Shown in pieces: positions 25,791-36,912 of a stretch of 64,000 nt of DNA. This DNA is from Eulemur rufifrons (taxonomy: Eukaryota; Chordata; Mammalia; Primates; Lemuridae), in contig NC_090989.1 in the NCBI RefSeq assembly GCF_041146395.1, positions 52,478,501 to 52,542,500 on the forward strand, given 5' to 3'. Within the stretch, counting starts at the first letter, position 1. The number at the start of each line of letters is the position of its first letter. Below the pieces are notes generated by a model. That model saw nothing but the letters and a program-made list of their open reading frames with translations, was not told the DNA's origin and ran no database searches. A program made the position numbers and the translations under genes.

Positions 25791-26149
25791 TGAAGATGGT
25801 TCTTGATGAAGGAGTTGTCTAGGAACCACTAGAGGTTGAAACTGGCAGCATATGAGCCACACCCAACCTGCAAAGATAGGTTGCCCACATCTTGTTGATA
25901 TATATCATATTTTACATTTCAGTTTGTGGCATATTTAAAAATTAGATTTCACGTAAGTACAGATTTCTGACTCCTCCTGAAAATTTAGAGGATCTGAAAA
26001 TACTGGGCTAGACTTCCTCCATGAGAAGAGCTGATTAATGGCTGCCCTCTTAGGTGTTTGCTCTCCGAAGGACACCATCCTCTCCTTTCCCTGCTGAGCC
26101 CCGACTCTGAGGCCAACAGTTGTTGCCATTATCCATTACACTTGCCCAC

Positions 26150-26800
26150 TTCCGTCTTATACCTGACCACCCATATACACAGAAGATTGTGACTTATGCA
26201 TAATTAAATGGAGAGACATGGGAGATAAAGCAAAGGGATAAAGGCCAGCAGAAGAGATAGGTAGATGGCAACAAGGAAACCAGATTAGCAGGAGTAGAGT
26301 AGGAGATTTATGGAAGATGAAGGTAAAGTGTGGCCGCAAGTCAGAACTGGGAGGGTATTTGGTGCAGAGCAAAGAAATTTGTGCTTGAAAAGAATGAGGA
26401 TTCTTTGAAGATTTGCGGCAGGGGTAGGTGGTGATGAAAGTAGCACCTGGAAGAGATTCTCTTGGCAGCTGTGTTTGAAGTGGAGTGGAAAGCATCTTGT
26501 GGACATCAGGTGTGAGAAAATAAGAACCAGGATCTGAGGAGCTGACTGTGGGAACAGGAGGCAGAAACAGATACCAAGGGGAGTCAAGTGGGTTTGATGA
26601 TTGAGTCCATGTGAGAGGCAAAGAAAAAGAGGAGTCAGAGATGACTTCAACACTGAACCTAAATGTTTGACCCTGACATTGGAGCTCTGCTTCAGGAAGC
26701 TTGGACGTTTGCAAGCAAAGGATAAGCCCTGTTAGCAGAAAAGAAGAGCTGAAAGATGCTGGGGGAGAAGGGATAACTGAGGAAATCCAATACCAGAAAA
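26150..26800 (-). repeat. Decayed L2 LINE ORF region
   Basis: The minus strand carries L2-like text in order: 'gactcctctttttctttgcctctcacatggactcaatcatc', corresponding to the DSSLSLTPHIQSI block, then 'ctcagatcctggttcttattttctcac', corresponding to LVQALIISRL. A 185-residue frame (26157-26714 minus) stays open by chance, but the homologous blocks sit in more than one frame and there are no exon signals. I treat it as a repeat and not a gene. Confidence 0.5.
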
Positions 26801-27903
26801 GTCAAGAAGGGACGGGATTGCTAGCCAAGTAAATAGCTGAGTTTGGAAAGCAGAGACCTACGTTCCTTTGAGCACAGATGCCAGAGACAGTCACCATAGA
26901 TCATCCACTACTAACAGTTATTGGTGGTATTTGATTGAGGTGTGACTCCATTTAAGTTTTCTGGTGTGTCTTTATATAACAGTGATGTGCATTATCCTTT
27001 CCATCCTGTTATACCCTCCCTCAAGCCCAGAACAAACACCTGTGAATCTCACCTCAACTCTTCCCATACTGTTATATACTTACAGTACATTTAAGGGGAC
27101 CTTTTATTTAAAAGTAGTATGTTTCTTTTCTTATCCTTTTGTACAGAGATGTGAGTCATTTTTAGAAAACTCCTCTTCTAAAATTTTTCATTTCATTCCC
27201 AATTGCGCCAGATTATTTTCGAATGAACAGCAGTATAGGAATACACTTAATAACTGCCCTTAACATCTTTGGGGGAGATTTTAGCAGATGGTCTTATGGA
27301 GCAAAGGCTACTTTCATCCCATCCAGAATCTTCAGAAACTATACCATTTCTGAAGAAATAGTGAGTAAAGAGAAATATTTAAATCATCATTTCACCTAGC
27401 CCAATTGTTTCCACAAACCAAACAGAAAACTATTAAATATGCCCAGATTTTAGTGTTGAGAGAAGCTTAGACCACTGATCTGTGACCCGTTATCTTTTAT
27501 GATAAAGAGAATTGAATTTTCTTAGCAGCAATGCTGTTCTCAGAAACTGTCAACCAGTGTGTATTTCTATGGCAAAAACTGCATGGTTTTATTTAATTAT
27601 GGGAAAAATGCACATCTTGGAAAAAGCTGCTAAATGCCATCCCAGGGTTATATCTACACTGTTTTGGCAGATAATAAGCCGGTACAAAATGATTGTAAAT
27701 ATACTTTGGCTGCAAAACATTTGTTTTGTACTAAAAAGCAGAGATTTTGAAATTGAAACTTCTTGATTAGTGGCAGTAGCTTTGTTTTCAAACTACCTTG
27801 TGTTTAATCTAGCTGACTTCTCCTTTGTAATAAGCAATGAAAGACAAAGTATAATTGAGTGAAATAACATGGTACATTTGGAACTACTTGCTATTTCTTA
27901 GTA

Positions 27904-28247
27904 CAGGCTGAGCATTGCTAATTCAGAAATCCAAAATCCAAAATCTGAAACTTAGAGTGCTGACGTGACCTCACAAGTGGAAAACACCGCACCCAACACC
28001 TTTGCTTTCTGATAGTTCAGTATACACAAACTTTGTTTCATGCACAAAATTATTAAAAATACTGTATAAAATTACCTTCAGTCTATGTGTATAAGGTGTA
28101 TATGAAACATAAATGAATTTCATATTTAGACTTAGTCCTCATCTCCCACATGTCATTATGTACATGCAGATACTCCAAAATCCAAAAAAATCTGGCATCC
28201 ATAACACTTCTGATCTCAAGCATTTCAGAGAAGGGATACTCAGCCTG
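27904..28247. mobile_element. Tigger-type miniature element, longer copy
   Basis: It begins caggctgagcattgctaattcag and ends 'gaagggatactcagcctg', an inverted pair, with TA on each side (27902-27903 and 28248-28249). The interior 'gtttcatgcacaaaattattaaaaatactgtataaaattaccttcag' is typical of the longer form of this family. It is non-coding. Confidence 0.8.
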
Positions 28248-28712
28248 TACCAGTTAAATGGCTTCTACTTCTATGGTATTACTTCTTATTTAGTACGCAT
28301 GATTTATTATTTGTCACTCATAATTTTACTAAGTCTTTTAAAGCAGGGTACATTAAAGAGATGAATCAATATCCTAACATTTGTTCAAAAATAATATATT
28401 TTAAAGCATCTCTGATTCAAAGAAATAAAAGCTTGGTGAAGCACAAGTTTATTACATCTCTAAAGTGAGTCCCCAATAACAAATCCTGAACACATAAGGT
28501 ATAGTTTTACCTGATCTAAAAAATGGCAGCCTCCCTGAACCCAGGAACATAAAATATAATCCCTTTGCTACACATTTTATCTTACCCCTTCAGAATTTCT
28601 ATTGAATTTTTTCTTCATAGTCATTTTGAAGAGGATAACTTTTTATACATGGTTCAGCACGTACGTCCTTAGGACCAAAGTATCAACATACTGATTTTTC
28701 ATTTTCTTTTAG

Positions 28713-28802
28713 GAGTGAGTTCATTTCTTCCAGTACATCAATGTCAGGCCTTTTTGATTACACAAAACAGTGAGAAACCTCAGTGTGGTTCTGTTGGCAG
28801 AG
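28713..28802 (+). pseudogene. Decayed fourth copy of the BBX repeat exon; possible poison exon
   Basis: The acceptor is strong: branch-like ctgat at 28691-28695, then a T/C tract and ttttag at 28707-28712. The donor is cagag|gtaaaa. Within it, 28723-28802 aligns colinearly with the functional repeat exons. It starts attTCTTCcAGTACATCa, has ACaAAACAGTGa in the middle at the spacing of the 81-base copies, and ends ggcagag plus donor. In the homologous frame it reads ISSSTS...TKQ and then a stop (TGA replaces the Cys codon TGT), and it is one base short. If spliced at phase 0 from 28713, the second codon is TGA. Whether it is still spliced is unknown. Confidence 0.5.
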
Positions 28803-29779
28803 GTAAAATTAAAATATTAGTGATTAATTTCACTCTTGGGAGGTATAAGTAAGGACAGTGTGGTTGCTGGTCTGAACCAAGCATTAGCATGGTCATAATT
28901 AGCATTGTTTTTCTTATGGACTCCAAAAGTAACTCTTTCCTTGTGTGAATCAAAATGCATTTTAGATTCTTCAATTACCTCAGAACTAATGGACCATCCA
29001 ATTTAACACAATTATCTGTTGAATGCTTTCTTTTTGAAAGGTGCTAGGATATTCTTGGAGGGGAATACAAAGGTGGACAGAATATATTTTGTGCCCCTTG
29101 AGTTACAGTTATAAAAATTAGAGTAGTACCTCAGGAAGTAGGTATCAAACATAATGCGCATGATTTGATTTAAAACATTAACATTTTAACTTCTCTGAAT
29201 GCATCTATGGGAATTCTATCCCTGGAAAGCATCCAGATAATTTTCTATTCTTACTTATAAAAAAGGTTATTGTCCAATTTTAAATAATAATAGAAGAATA
29301 AATCGTCATTCACTAAGGACTGTACTATTTCAAGGCCTGATTAACAACCAACCTTCTATTAAGGGCAGCTTGACAAAATTAATAATAGGCATTAATTCTG
29401 TGTTTCCCATGATACAGTTTTATTCCCTTGAGTTCGCATTGATTTATTTTCTTTGCTGTCCACTGTGTGCTTGTCTGTGTGCACATCCGTGCATATGTGT
29501 GTGATGTAGTTTGTATGCACATTTGTAAGTCTCATTAAAGTGTTGATAAAAGTACCCAAAAGTAGATGTACTACTTGTACCCAAAAGTAGAACTCAGCTT
29601 GCTTACATGTTTGTTAGGGTTGCTTCTTGAAAGATAACTAATTTGAGATCTTCTTGAATTTAATTTTGTTGTATGTCTTTCCTCCAAATGTAGAATCAAT
29701 CATTCAATCCTAGAATGAAAGATTAGAGCAGAGCAATTAGTCTACCAGAGACATACCATGCTATTAATGATACTAATAC

Positions 29780-30060
29780 AACTATTATTATTGCTAATAG
29801 TAGCTAACATTTGTTCTAAATGACATAAGGCCTCAGAGAGATGGATATTACAATGCATTATTTTTGCTCTGTACTAGGCACTGTTTTAAGAACTATTGCA
29901 TGTGCAACTCATTGAACCTCTCAGTATTCCTAAGGCATATAATATTAACAACCACATTTTATAGATTGGGAAACTGAGGCACAGAAAGGTTTAGGGAAAT
30001 TAGCTAATCAGTGCCAGAGCACTCTGCAGTCCTAGAGAGTCTGGCTTCAGAATCCCTGCC
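29780..30060 (+). repeat. MIR SINE
   Basis: 'agctaacatttgttctaaatg', 'gtactaggcactgttttaagaac', 'attttatagattgggaaactgaggcacagaaagg' and 'agagtctggcttcagaatccctgcc' follow MIR order. Confidence 0.8.
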
Positions 30061-30348
30061 TTTTGAAATTGCTTCTTAATATAGAATTTGCTCACAGTAA
30101 GGAGTGGTGACATCTTATAAAAAGTTATTACATCCAAAGCTGTTTCCAGGTTCTGTTTATGTCTGTGGAAATAATGCATATGCAGTAGAATAAATATCAA
30201 AAACAAAAACCAGAATTTATCTTTAATGATTTTTATAGTAATAAGAAACTAAAGCATTTAGAAAAAGGTGCTTAGAAGGAGAATGCTTTAGAAGGAAAAT
30301 GCTTTAAAGAGTCAAACATATACTTTAGACTTAAGGAAAGGTGAGTTG

Positions 30349-30367
30349 CAAAAAAAAAAAAAAAAAA
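30349..30367. repeat. A homopolymer
   Basis: A run of about 19 A lies here. I see no clear SINE body attached to it. Confidence 0.8.
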
Positions 30368-30427
30368 GCTATCCATGCAAACAGGCACTAAAACGGAATA
30401 AGGCCCATAATAGATTAGAGAGAGTTT

Positions 30428-30456
30428 CTCTCTCACACACACATACACACACACAA
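30428..30456. repeat. Short CT/CA microsatellite
   Basis: It reads ctctctcacacacacatacacacacaca, an interrupted CA run preceded by CT units. Confidence 0.85.
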
Positions 30457-31189
30457 TCTCAGTAAAAGAATGGGGAAGATATTTTTTGAGTTGTGATTAC
30501 CCGTAAATACTAATGAATTCATTTGTAAAAGAATATGAACTTTGTATAACAAATAACCAAGGAAGAATACAAAAATCCAAAAGAATGGCATCAACTAGTA
30601 AGAAAAAAATTACTCTAAAATCCTTAAGGTAGGGCTTGGCAAAAATAAACAACAACAAAAACCCCTTCAGGCTATTTTTTAACTGTTTAGAGCTAGATAA
30701 AGATAGAAATTGGCTGTGTCTAGATTAGCGAAAGTAAAGCCAACAAAAACAAGAGAAGGCAAAAGTATGTGATTATTGTTTTGTCACCATTTATTTGGGA
30801 GAGGAGGCAAGAGAAATTATGTTGAAGCAAGAAAATATAGGTGAAAAAAGTAAGTGTATATTAAACCAAAGTTAGAAAAAGTAAGAGTATACATGGTCTT
30901 AGTTTATTAATTCAGGTTTCCAACAGCAGAAAAAAACAGATTGGAGGATACTAGAAAACCTAGCAAATGAGATTTCAGTCTCACTTTTGATAATCTTTGA
31001 TAAGTTGTATGAAATAGGAGAATTCAATAGGAACAAAAAGACAAAAAAAAAATCTAATTTTTAAAAAGAATAAGCCTGATTTCTAAAATGTAGACTATTA
31101 ATTTCTAGAAATTTTTGAAAATTATTCTAATATAAAGTTTGAACCCAAAAAGAAGATAAAAACAGGGAATTATTAAGGTTTCTCTGAAA

Positions 31190-31665
31190 AAGGTCATTGT
31201 CAGATGTGTTGTCCGGAGTCTGTTTGCCCTGCTCTCCACCTTACATCCCATATGGCTGCAGACTGCCTTTCCTCAGCTCCTGTGTCCCTGGCTTCTGCCT
31301 GGGTGCAGCCAGTCGGAGACACTGGCAGGAGATTCGGGCATGGGAGGAAGAACGAGGCCAGGGTATGCAGGGAAAGGGTGAGGAGGCATTGGGGTAAAAC
31401 AAAGGCTGCATCTCTTCCATGTTCCAGCTCTCTCCAGATAGGCCCCCATGCTTCCATCTTCCACTGGGCTTTAGTAACACTCTTTCCCTCATTTCTTTCT
31501 ACTTTGGCTTCTTGCTGTTGCTAATCCCTGGCTTGCCTCATTCCTATTTGGGTGTCCCAGTACTTCATGACTTGTATAACCTACTCCCTGCATTAAATTC
31601 CCTCTGTTAGTTATGCTTTGTTTCTGTTTGCCCAGTTAGACCCTGACTGGTACACAAGCCAACCT
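31190..31665. repeat. GC-richer insert of uncertain family inside the L3
   Basis: This ~475-base block separates two parts of the L3 element. It ends 'ccctctgttagttatgctttgtttctgtttgcccagttagaccctgactggtacac', a tail I associate with an abundant mammalian repeat but cannot assign to a family. It contains overlapping open frames on both strands, none with exon signals or recognisable products. Confidence 0.5.
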
Positions 31666-32369
31666 CATTTTCTATTTGGTGTGGTTTATGGTTGGTTGTA
31701 AAATAGGCTAAGAGAATTCTGTTAGCATCCTGTATCCAGATTTTAACAAGACTTTTGACAGATAATCTTATGACGTCCTTGTGAACAAAATGGGAGGGAT
31801 TTAGACTGGATTATAAAACATTCTTAGATTGCTGAAGTTTATTAATGTTCAAATCAACCTGATGAAAGGGCTCCAGAAGTTTGCCAAAAGGCTCTGTCCT
31901 TGGCCATGTCCTACTCAACATTATGACCAAAGATTTAGACAAAGACATAAAAAGCAGCTTTATCAAATATGTGTATAACCCAAAGGCGTAAGATAATTTA
32001 ATTCAAATTTTGAAAGTGTTAACTTTATAAGGAAAAATGGAAAGTCTTCTATCTAGGTACAAAAAATAAGTACATCATAAAAATATGTAATTGGAGAGAC
32101 CAAGCTTCCCAGCACACTTTGTGAGTAAAGAAATCCAGGATTGTAATTGACTGTAAGTCTAATACAGGCCAGAAGTATGACCTATCTTAGAAAAGGAATT
32201 CGTCTCTGAGTCCCAGTAGAAGACACCTAGCATCCGTATCAGCTGACAAATAATTCCACTTCTCATCTATTATTAATATATTACGTGATGGCTAGGAGCA
32301 AAATCTAAGAAAGATACTGCTAAAGTGAAGTATCCATTTTCCCCAACCCTTGTAAAGCTTTATGGCATT

Positions 32370-32560
32370 TACAAGGGTTGTAAATGATACACACATTTGT
32401 TTGTACACATTTGTTCACTTTTGCCTCACAACTTCCCCAGTACAAAATGTACTGTCACCCATTTCTCAGCCTCTGTTTCCTCAGATGGGTTCTATAGCTC
32501 ATTGTGTGGCTTTAGGCAAGCTAGGGTGCTTGGTCATGAACCCCAGTTCCTTTCAATAAG
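32370..32560. repeat. MIR-like fragment
   Basis: 'tttctcagcctctgtttcctcagatggg' and 'gtggctttaggcaagc' resemble MIR core phrases. The order is partly scrambled, so this is tentative. Confidence 0.4.
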
Positions 32561-32939
32561 GCCCATTCTTACTTCAGGGCACCTCACTGCATCTAGATAA
32601 GAGGGACCCCAACTTTTGAAAGGTTGGACGCCTTTACGTGTGATGAGCTGTTAGGGAGCTGAGGAGAGACTTAAAGGAACATAAAGTCTATATTCGAGGA
32701 TCTGAAAGTCTGTCATATGAGAAAGAGTAAGTTAATTTATGTGGCTTCAAAGAACAGAATTAAGACTAATAGGATGATCAGTGTTGGCTCAATATTAAAA
32801 AAATTCAAATAGAATGGCCCTCTAATAGAGGAATATGCTCACTGTCTTTGCACAAAAGCTGGGTAACTCACTCTCAGGAATACTGTAGTAAAATGAATTC
32901 CTGCATTGGGAAGAAGGTTAAATTAAATAACCTCTAGAG

Positions 32940-33144
32940 CAGTAGTCTCCAACCTTTTTGGCACCAGGGGCCGGTTTCATGGAAGACAGTAAATACAGAT
33001 GAAGCTTCAATTGCTCATCCACTGCTCACCTCTGCTGTGCGCCGTGGGTTGGGGGGTGGGGAGTGCGGAGCTGTGCGCTGGTCCCTGGGCTCTAACTGGC
33101 TGCGGACCACCACCGGTCTGCGGCAGCCGGGGGTTTGACCGCAG
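32940..33144. mobile_element. hAT-Charlie (MER1/Charlie1-like) remnant with 8-base target duplication
   Basis: It starts cagtagtctccaacctttttggcaccagg and ends 'gggggtttgaccgcag'. The interior 'gtaaatacagatgaagcttc' and 'ctgcggaccaccaccggtctgcgg' belongs to this family. It is flanked by ctctagag (32932-32939) and cgctagag (33145-33152). These match at 7 of 8 positions and fit the hAT target consensus NTCTAGAN. It interrupts the 3' end of the L3 element. Confidence 0.8.
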
Positions 33145-35217
33145 CGCTAGAGTGACACCCAACTCTGAGAGTCCGATTTGGTTTTTAGTTAGTAGGTAAA
33201 TTTGTGATGTGTAGTTTTTAATTGAGAGTTATGTTTTACTTTTATAGTTTCACTTCCAGCAATATAATTGTTTTCTTATAATTTAGGATTAACATACTCT
33301 GTGAAAAAAAAACTTTTTTAAGAGCCTGAAACAAGGAAATAAAGCATGACTAGTGTTCGGCGTAATTACCTACACAAGAAATATTATGCTATTTCCCAGA
33401 ATATGTCCCTAGAGTGAATGTCTGCATTTGTTCCCTTTCATTCCTGGCTGTAGAATCCTACTGGGGTGATGAGGAGAATCATTTTGAAATATATTGAAGC
33501 AGAGAACAGAGTTTGCAAAGTATTATTAGGTTTGCTAAGATGAACCTGTGTAAATGCAAGCTGTTGGCATACCACTACAAAAACCAGCCCCTATGTGGTA
33601 AAAGGTCCCTGAAGTGACCTATTAAAGGCCACCAGAGTGATAGTGATTGAAATATCTTAAAATTTACTTTGAGAATGCTTTTCTATCCTTCTTTCCAGAA
33701 CTAGTGTAGTTTCTGTCCTCACATGCAATAAAGTTATTCATGAAGGGCTAGAATAATTGAGAAAGGAAAATAAAAATTATTTCAAAATTGATATAAAAAC
33801 ATAGTACATTCTCCCATACAAGTAAAACATGCAGGGAAGATTAAGTGTGTCAGTGTTTCAAAATTAAGATAGTATTTTGCTTTGAGCTTATTTCTGGTTA
33901 TGTTTAATAAAGGGAAATTCTCAGTCTTTGTAGCCACTTGCTGAAATGTAAAAGTTTACTTACCTGAGTTCCTGAAAAAGACAGCTGCACTGTGAATCCC
34001 CATTTCATATCTTCCCTGTGAGAGCTCTGAAGGGCTGGGTGCTCTTATCATGTTCATTTTTTAAGAATTGCAGTGTCTGCCTCCCCCTCCCCCTTCTTGA
34101 GTTTCTTCTTAGACTTATTAATCGTAACATAATTCTCACAGAAAGATCTGTGATGCATTGGAAATACTAAGAAAAAATGAGGCAAAAGAGCATCTGATAT
34201 TTAATTCAATGTATTATCTATTTAAAAAATTAATTTTCCAGATGTCGATGATCTCTGACAACATGCCATTTAATAAGATGTTGACTTTAAAAAAGCAGAT
34301 GTTTCCTGCTTGTGCTTGATTTTGTATTGACTCAGCAAGCCCCTACCAGTCTTTCCCCTCTAAGTTGCTAGCACAAACCAGATAAAATAAGTTATGGCTA
34401 AGACTTCTGGTGCTGCCCTTGACTAAGTCAGCATCATTGGGCTCTTGATGAATCCCTCAAATTCCTGACCTTATTGAGTTTTGTATCTTTAGTATCCTCC
34501 ATGGAGGCTGGCATTTGGGAGCCTTGCAAGTTATGTGTTAATGAATGAAAACTTCAGGCACTGAAAAAAATTTTTACAAAAATCTTCAATATCCCCTTCT
34601 AAAAAAAAATAGCTCTATATTAAAGTTTCAAGGTATCTGGGAGCTAGGGAGGAAGATGGCAATTTTCCCCTTTCATGTTCTATATGTGAAATTTGGGGAG
34701 TTTTGGTGAAGAATTTAAAAACTTAACCAAATTGAGACCACACGTGTTTTGGTATTCAGAATTTTTCAGGTTTTAGAAAAATGATACAGTAGATGTATCT
34801 TACACTATGTAATTTCCCCAGTGCAGATTCAAATGTATGAATATTTTGATAACAAAAACATGTAAATAGTCAAAAGTAACTGAAATAAACACTTTTAAGA
34901 AGTTAAACAGTTTCAGGTTTATTCTGGTTAGAATTTGCAGCCAAGTAAGTTCAGACCAGATAAAATTTGCCGCCAAATGAGTTAAGAAAACAAAAATAAA
35001 AACAAAACTTTGTTCTTGGAGTTTTTGGAATTGCCTGTCAGCATTTGTGGACCTATAATGGTTTTTTTAATTAATTGAAACCTTCTTTAGTTGTTTAATG
35101 AATCATTATATCATCTCTAGTTTTAACTGGATAGATAGGAATTTTTATTTCCCTCATTTCCCCTGGAAAAAAGACATGACAAACATCTGAACAGAGTTTG
35201 GAATTATTAGCTAAGTA

Positions 35218-35449
35218 CAGGTTGAGCATCCATAATCCAAAAATCCAATATGCTCCAAAATCTGAAACTTTTTGAGCATCATCAAGATGCTCAAAAGAAA
35301 TGCTCTTTGAAGCATTTGGATTTCAGATTTTTGCTTTGGGGTTGCCAAACCAGTAAGTATATAATGCACATGTTCCAAAATCCAAAACAACCCCAAAATT
35401 CAAAATACTTCAGAGTCCCAAACATTTTGGATAAGGGATACTCAACTTA
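35218..35449. mobile_element. Tigger-type miniature element, MER2-like
   Basis: It begins caggttgagcatccataatcc and ends 'ggataagggatactcaactta'. It has TA at 35216-35217 and 35450-35451. The sequence is nearly palindromic in the middle (gctccaaaatctgaaa...tttgagcatcatcaagatgctcaaa). Confidence 0.85.
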
Positions 35450-35459
35450 TACCACGTAA

Positions 35460-35645
35460 GTACATAATCCCACTTAGACCTTGCAAAAAATCCTCTGAGA
35501 TAGGATTGTTTACATTTTACAAAAGCCATAGAGGAGTGAGGAATGAAGTGACTCACTCTGGGTCACAAAGTGAAAACACACCAAAACTAGGGCTCAGAGT
35601 TAGGACTTTCAACTCTGGATCCCGTCTTCCTTCTGCTAGATCTTG
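35460..35645 (+). repeat. MIR SINE
   Basis: 'aaaaaatcctctgagataggattg', 'gaatgaagtgactcactctgggtcacaaagtg' and 'ctagggctcagagttaggactttcaactctgg' follow MIR order. Confidence 0.7.
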
Positions 35646-35906
35646 TTTCCATAGGAAAAGCTTCTGATGAAGCTGGAAAATGATAAGTCAGATATATCTT
35701 TGATTAGAGTTAAATGACTATACCACAGTACCTATAGGCTTCTATCAATTTGAATCATTTAAGTTAGTTTGGCAGAAGTGGGCTGATTATTGTAAAGTTT
35801 AAAGTTTGTTTTGATTATTTTTTAAAAGGGATAAAACACTTTAATTTTGAACATGGAATAAAAAGGACTTTTTTGGTGTTCTCCCATTTTTGTTTCAATT
35901 ATTTAG

Positions 35907-36912
35907 ATGTGCCTGGCATCAGAGGGGGTGAAAATGGAAGAATCAAAGCTAATAAAAGCAAAAGAATCAGATGGTGGACGAATTAAAGAATTAGAGAAGG
36001 GAAAGGAAGAAAGAGAAATAAAAATGGAGAAAACAGATGAAGTCAGGTTACAGAAGGAAACAGAATTTGAAAAATCAGCTATGGAAAATGTAAGAGATTC
36101 CAAGGAATTAAGAAATTTTGATGAGCTACAAATGGATGATATAATGGCTATAAAAATGGAAGATCCCAAAGAAATTAGAAAGGAAGAATTAGAAGATCAA
36201 AAATGTAGTCACTTCCCTGATTTTTCATACTCTGCCAGTAGCAAGATAATAATAAGTGATGTTCCCAGTAGAAAGGATCACATGTGCCATCCTCATGGAA
36301 TTATGATCATTGAGGATCCCACAGCATTAAACAAACCAGAAAAACTAAAAAAGAAAAAGAAGAAAAGCAAAATGGATCGACATGGAAATGATAAATCCAC
36401 ACCCAAGAAGACTTGCAAAAAGAGGCAGTCTTCGGAGTCTGACATTGAGAGTGTCATATACACCATTGAAGCTGTTGCAAAAGGAGACTGGGGCATTGAG
36501 AAGCTTGGAGAAACCCCTCGCAAGAAGGTTCGCACGTCCTCAAGTGGCAAGGGAAGCATTTTGGATGCCAAGCCACCAAAGAAAAAAGTGAAATCAAGAG
36601 AGAAGAAAATGTCAAAGGAGAAATCCTCAGACACCACCAAAGAGTCAAGACCTCCAGATTTCATTAGTATTTCTGCCAGCAAGAACATTTCTGGTGAGGT
36701 GCCAGAGGGTATAAAAGCAGAACTGTTGACCCCCACGGAGGATGCACTACCACCCAGCCTATCGGGACAGACCAAGCCTGAGGACAGTGACTGTCATAGA
36801 AAGATAGAGACTTGTGGCTCCAGGAAATCCGAGAGGTCTTGCAAAGGTGCTCTTTATAAAACCCTGGTGTCCGAGGGCATGCTCACCTCTCTGCGAGCCA
36901 ACGTTGACAGAG
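35907..36912 (+). CDS. BBX: BBX large central exon (335 codons plus 1 base)
   Basis: The exon is 1006 bases, entering at phase 0 after ttatttag and leaving at phase 1 before gtaagt. It starts MCLASEG and ends LRANVDR, plus the first base of a Gly codon. The first codon is ATG only by chance; it continues ...QLAE from the preceding exon and is not the start. Residues 1-100 are acidic/basic and probably helical. A basic tract lies at 147-172 (KLKKKKKKSK then TPKKTCKKR) and others at 204-208 and 223-239 (PPKKKVKSREKK), likely nuclear localisation signals. Four SUMO-consensus motifs are visible: VKME (8-11), IKME (38-41), IKME (82-85) and IKAE (269-272). It is highly similar to human BBX and fully open, with no frame damage. 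It is 7-13 times longer than the small neighbouring exons. Confidence 0.98.

Larger units (their letters stand above)
30770..33175 (+). repeat. L3/CR1 LINE fossil, split by later insertions
   Basis: The sense-strand order matches L3/CR1 as I remember it. 'aaacctagcaaatgagatttcag' (near 30956) is followed after an interruption by 'ttttaacaagacttttgacagataatcttatgacgtccttgtgaacaaaatgg' at about 31740. Next come 'gctctgtccttggccatgtcctactcaacattatgac' (31890), 'gagacttaaaggaac' (32668), 'gaattcctgcattgggaagaagg' (32896) and the 3' terminus 'cctctagag...cacccaactctgagag'. It is interrupted at about 31190-31665, by a MIR-like patch at 32370-32560, and by a hAT at 32940-33144. Confidence 0.65.

Noticed and set aside
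26157..26714. 185-residue open frame on the minus strand
   Set aside because: It coincides with L2-like text, has no start context, splice partner or recognisable domain, and the L2-similar blocks occur in more than one frame.
35907..35909. ATG at the first base of the large exon as a translation start
   Set aside because: The codon lies directly after the phase-0 acceptor, and BBX continues ...QLAE-MCLASEG across the junction.
36293..36775. 160-residue minus-strand open frame inside the large BBX exon
   Set aside because: It is an antisense shadow of an A-rich coding exon (poly-F from poly-K codons).
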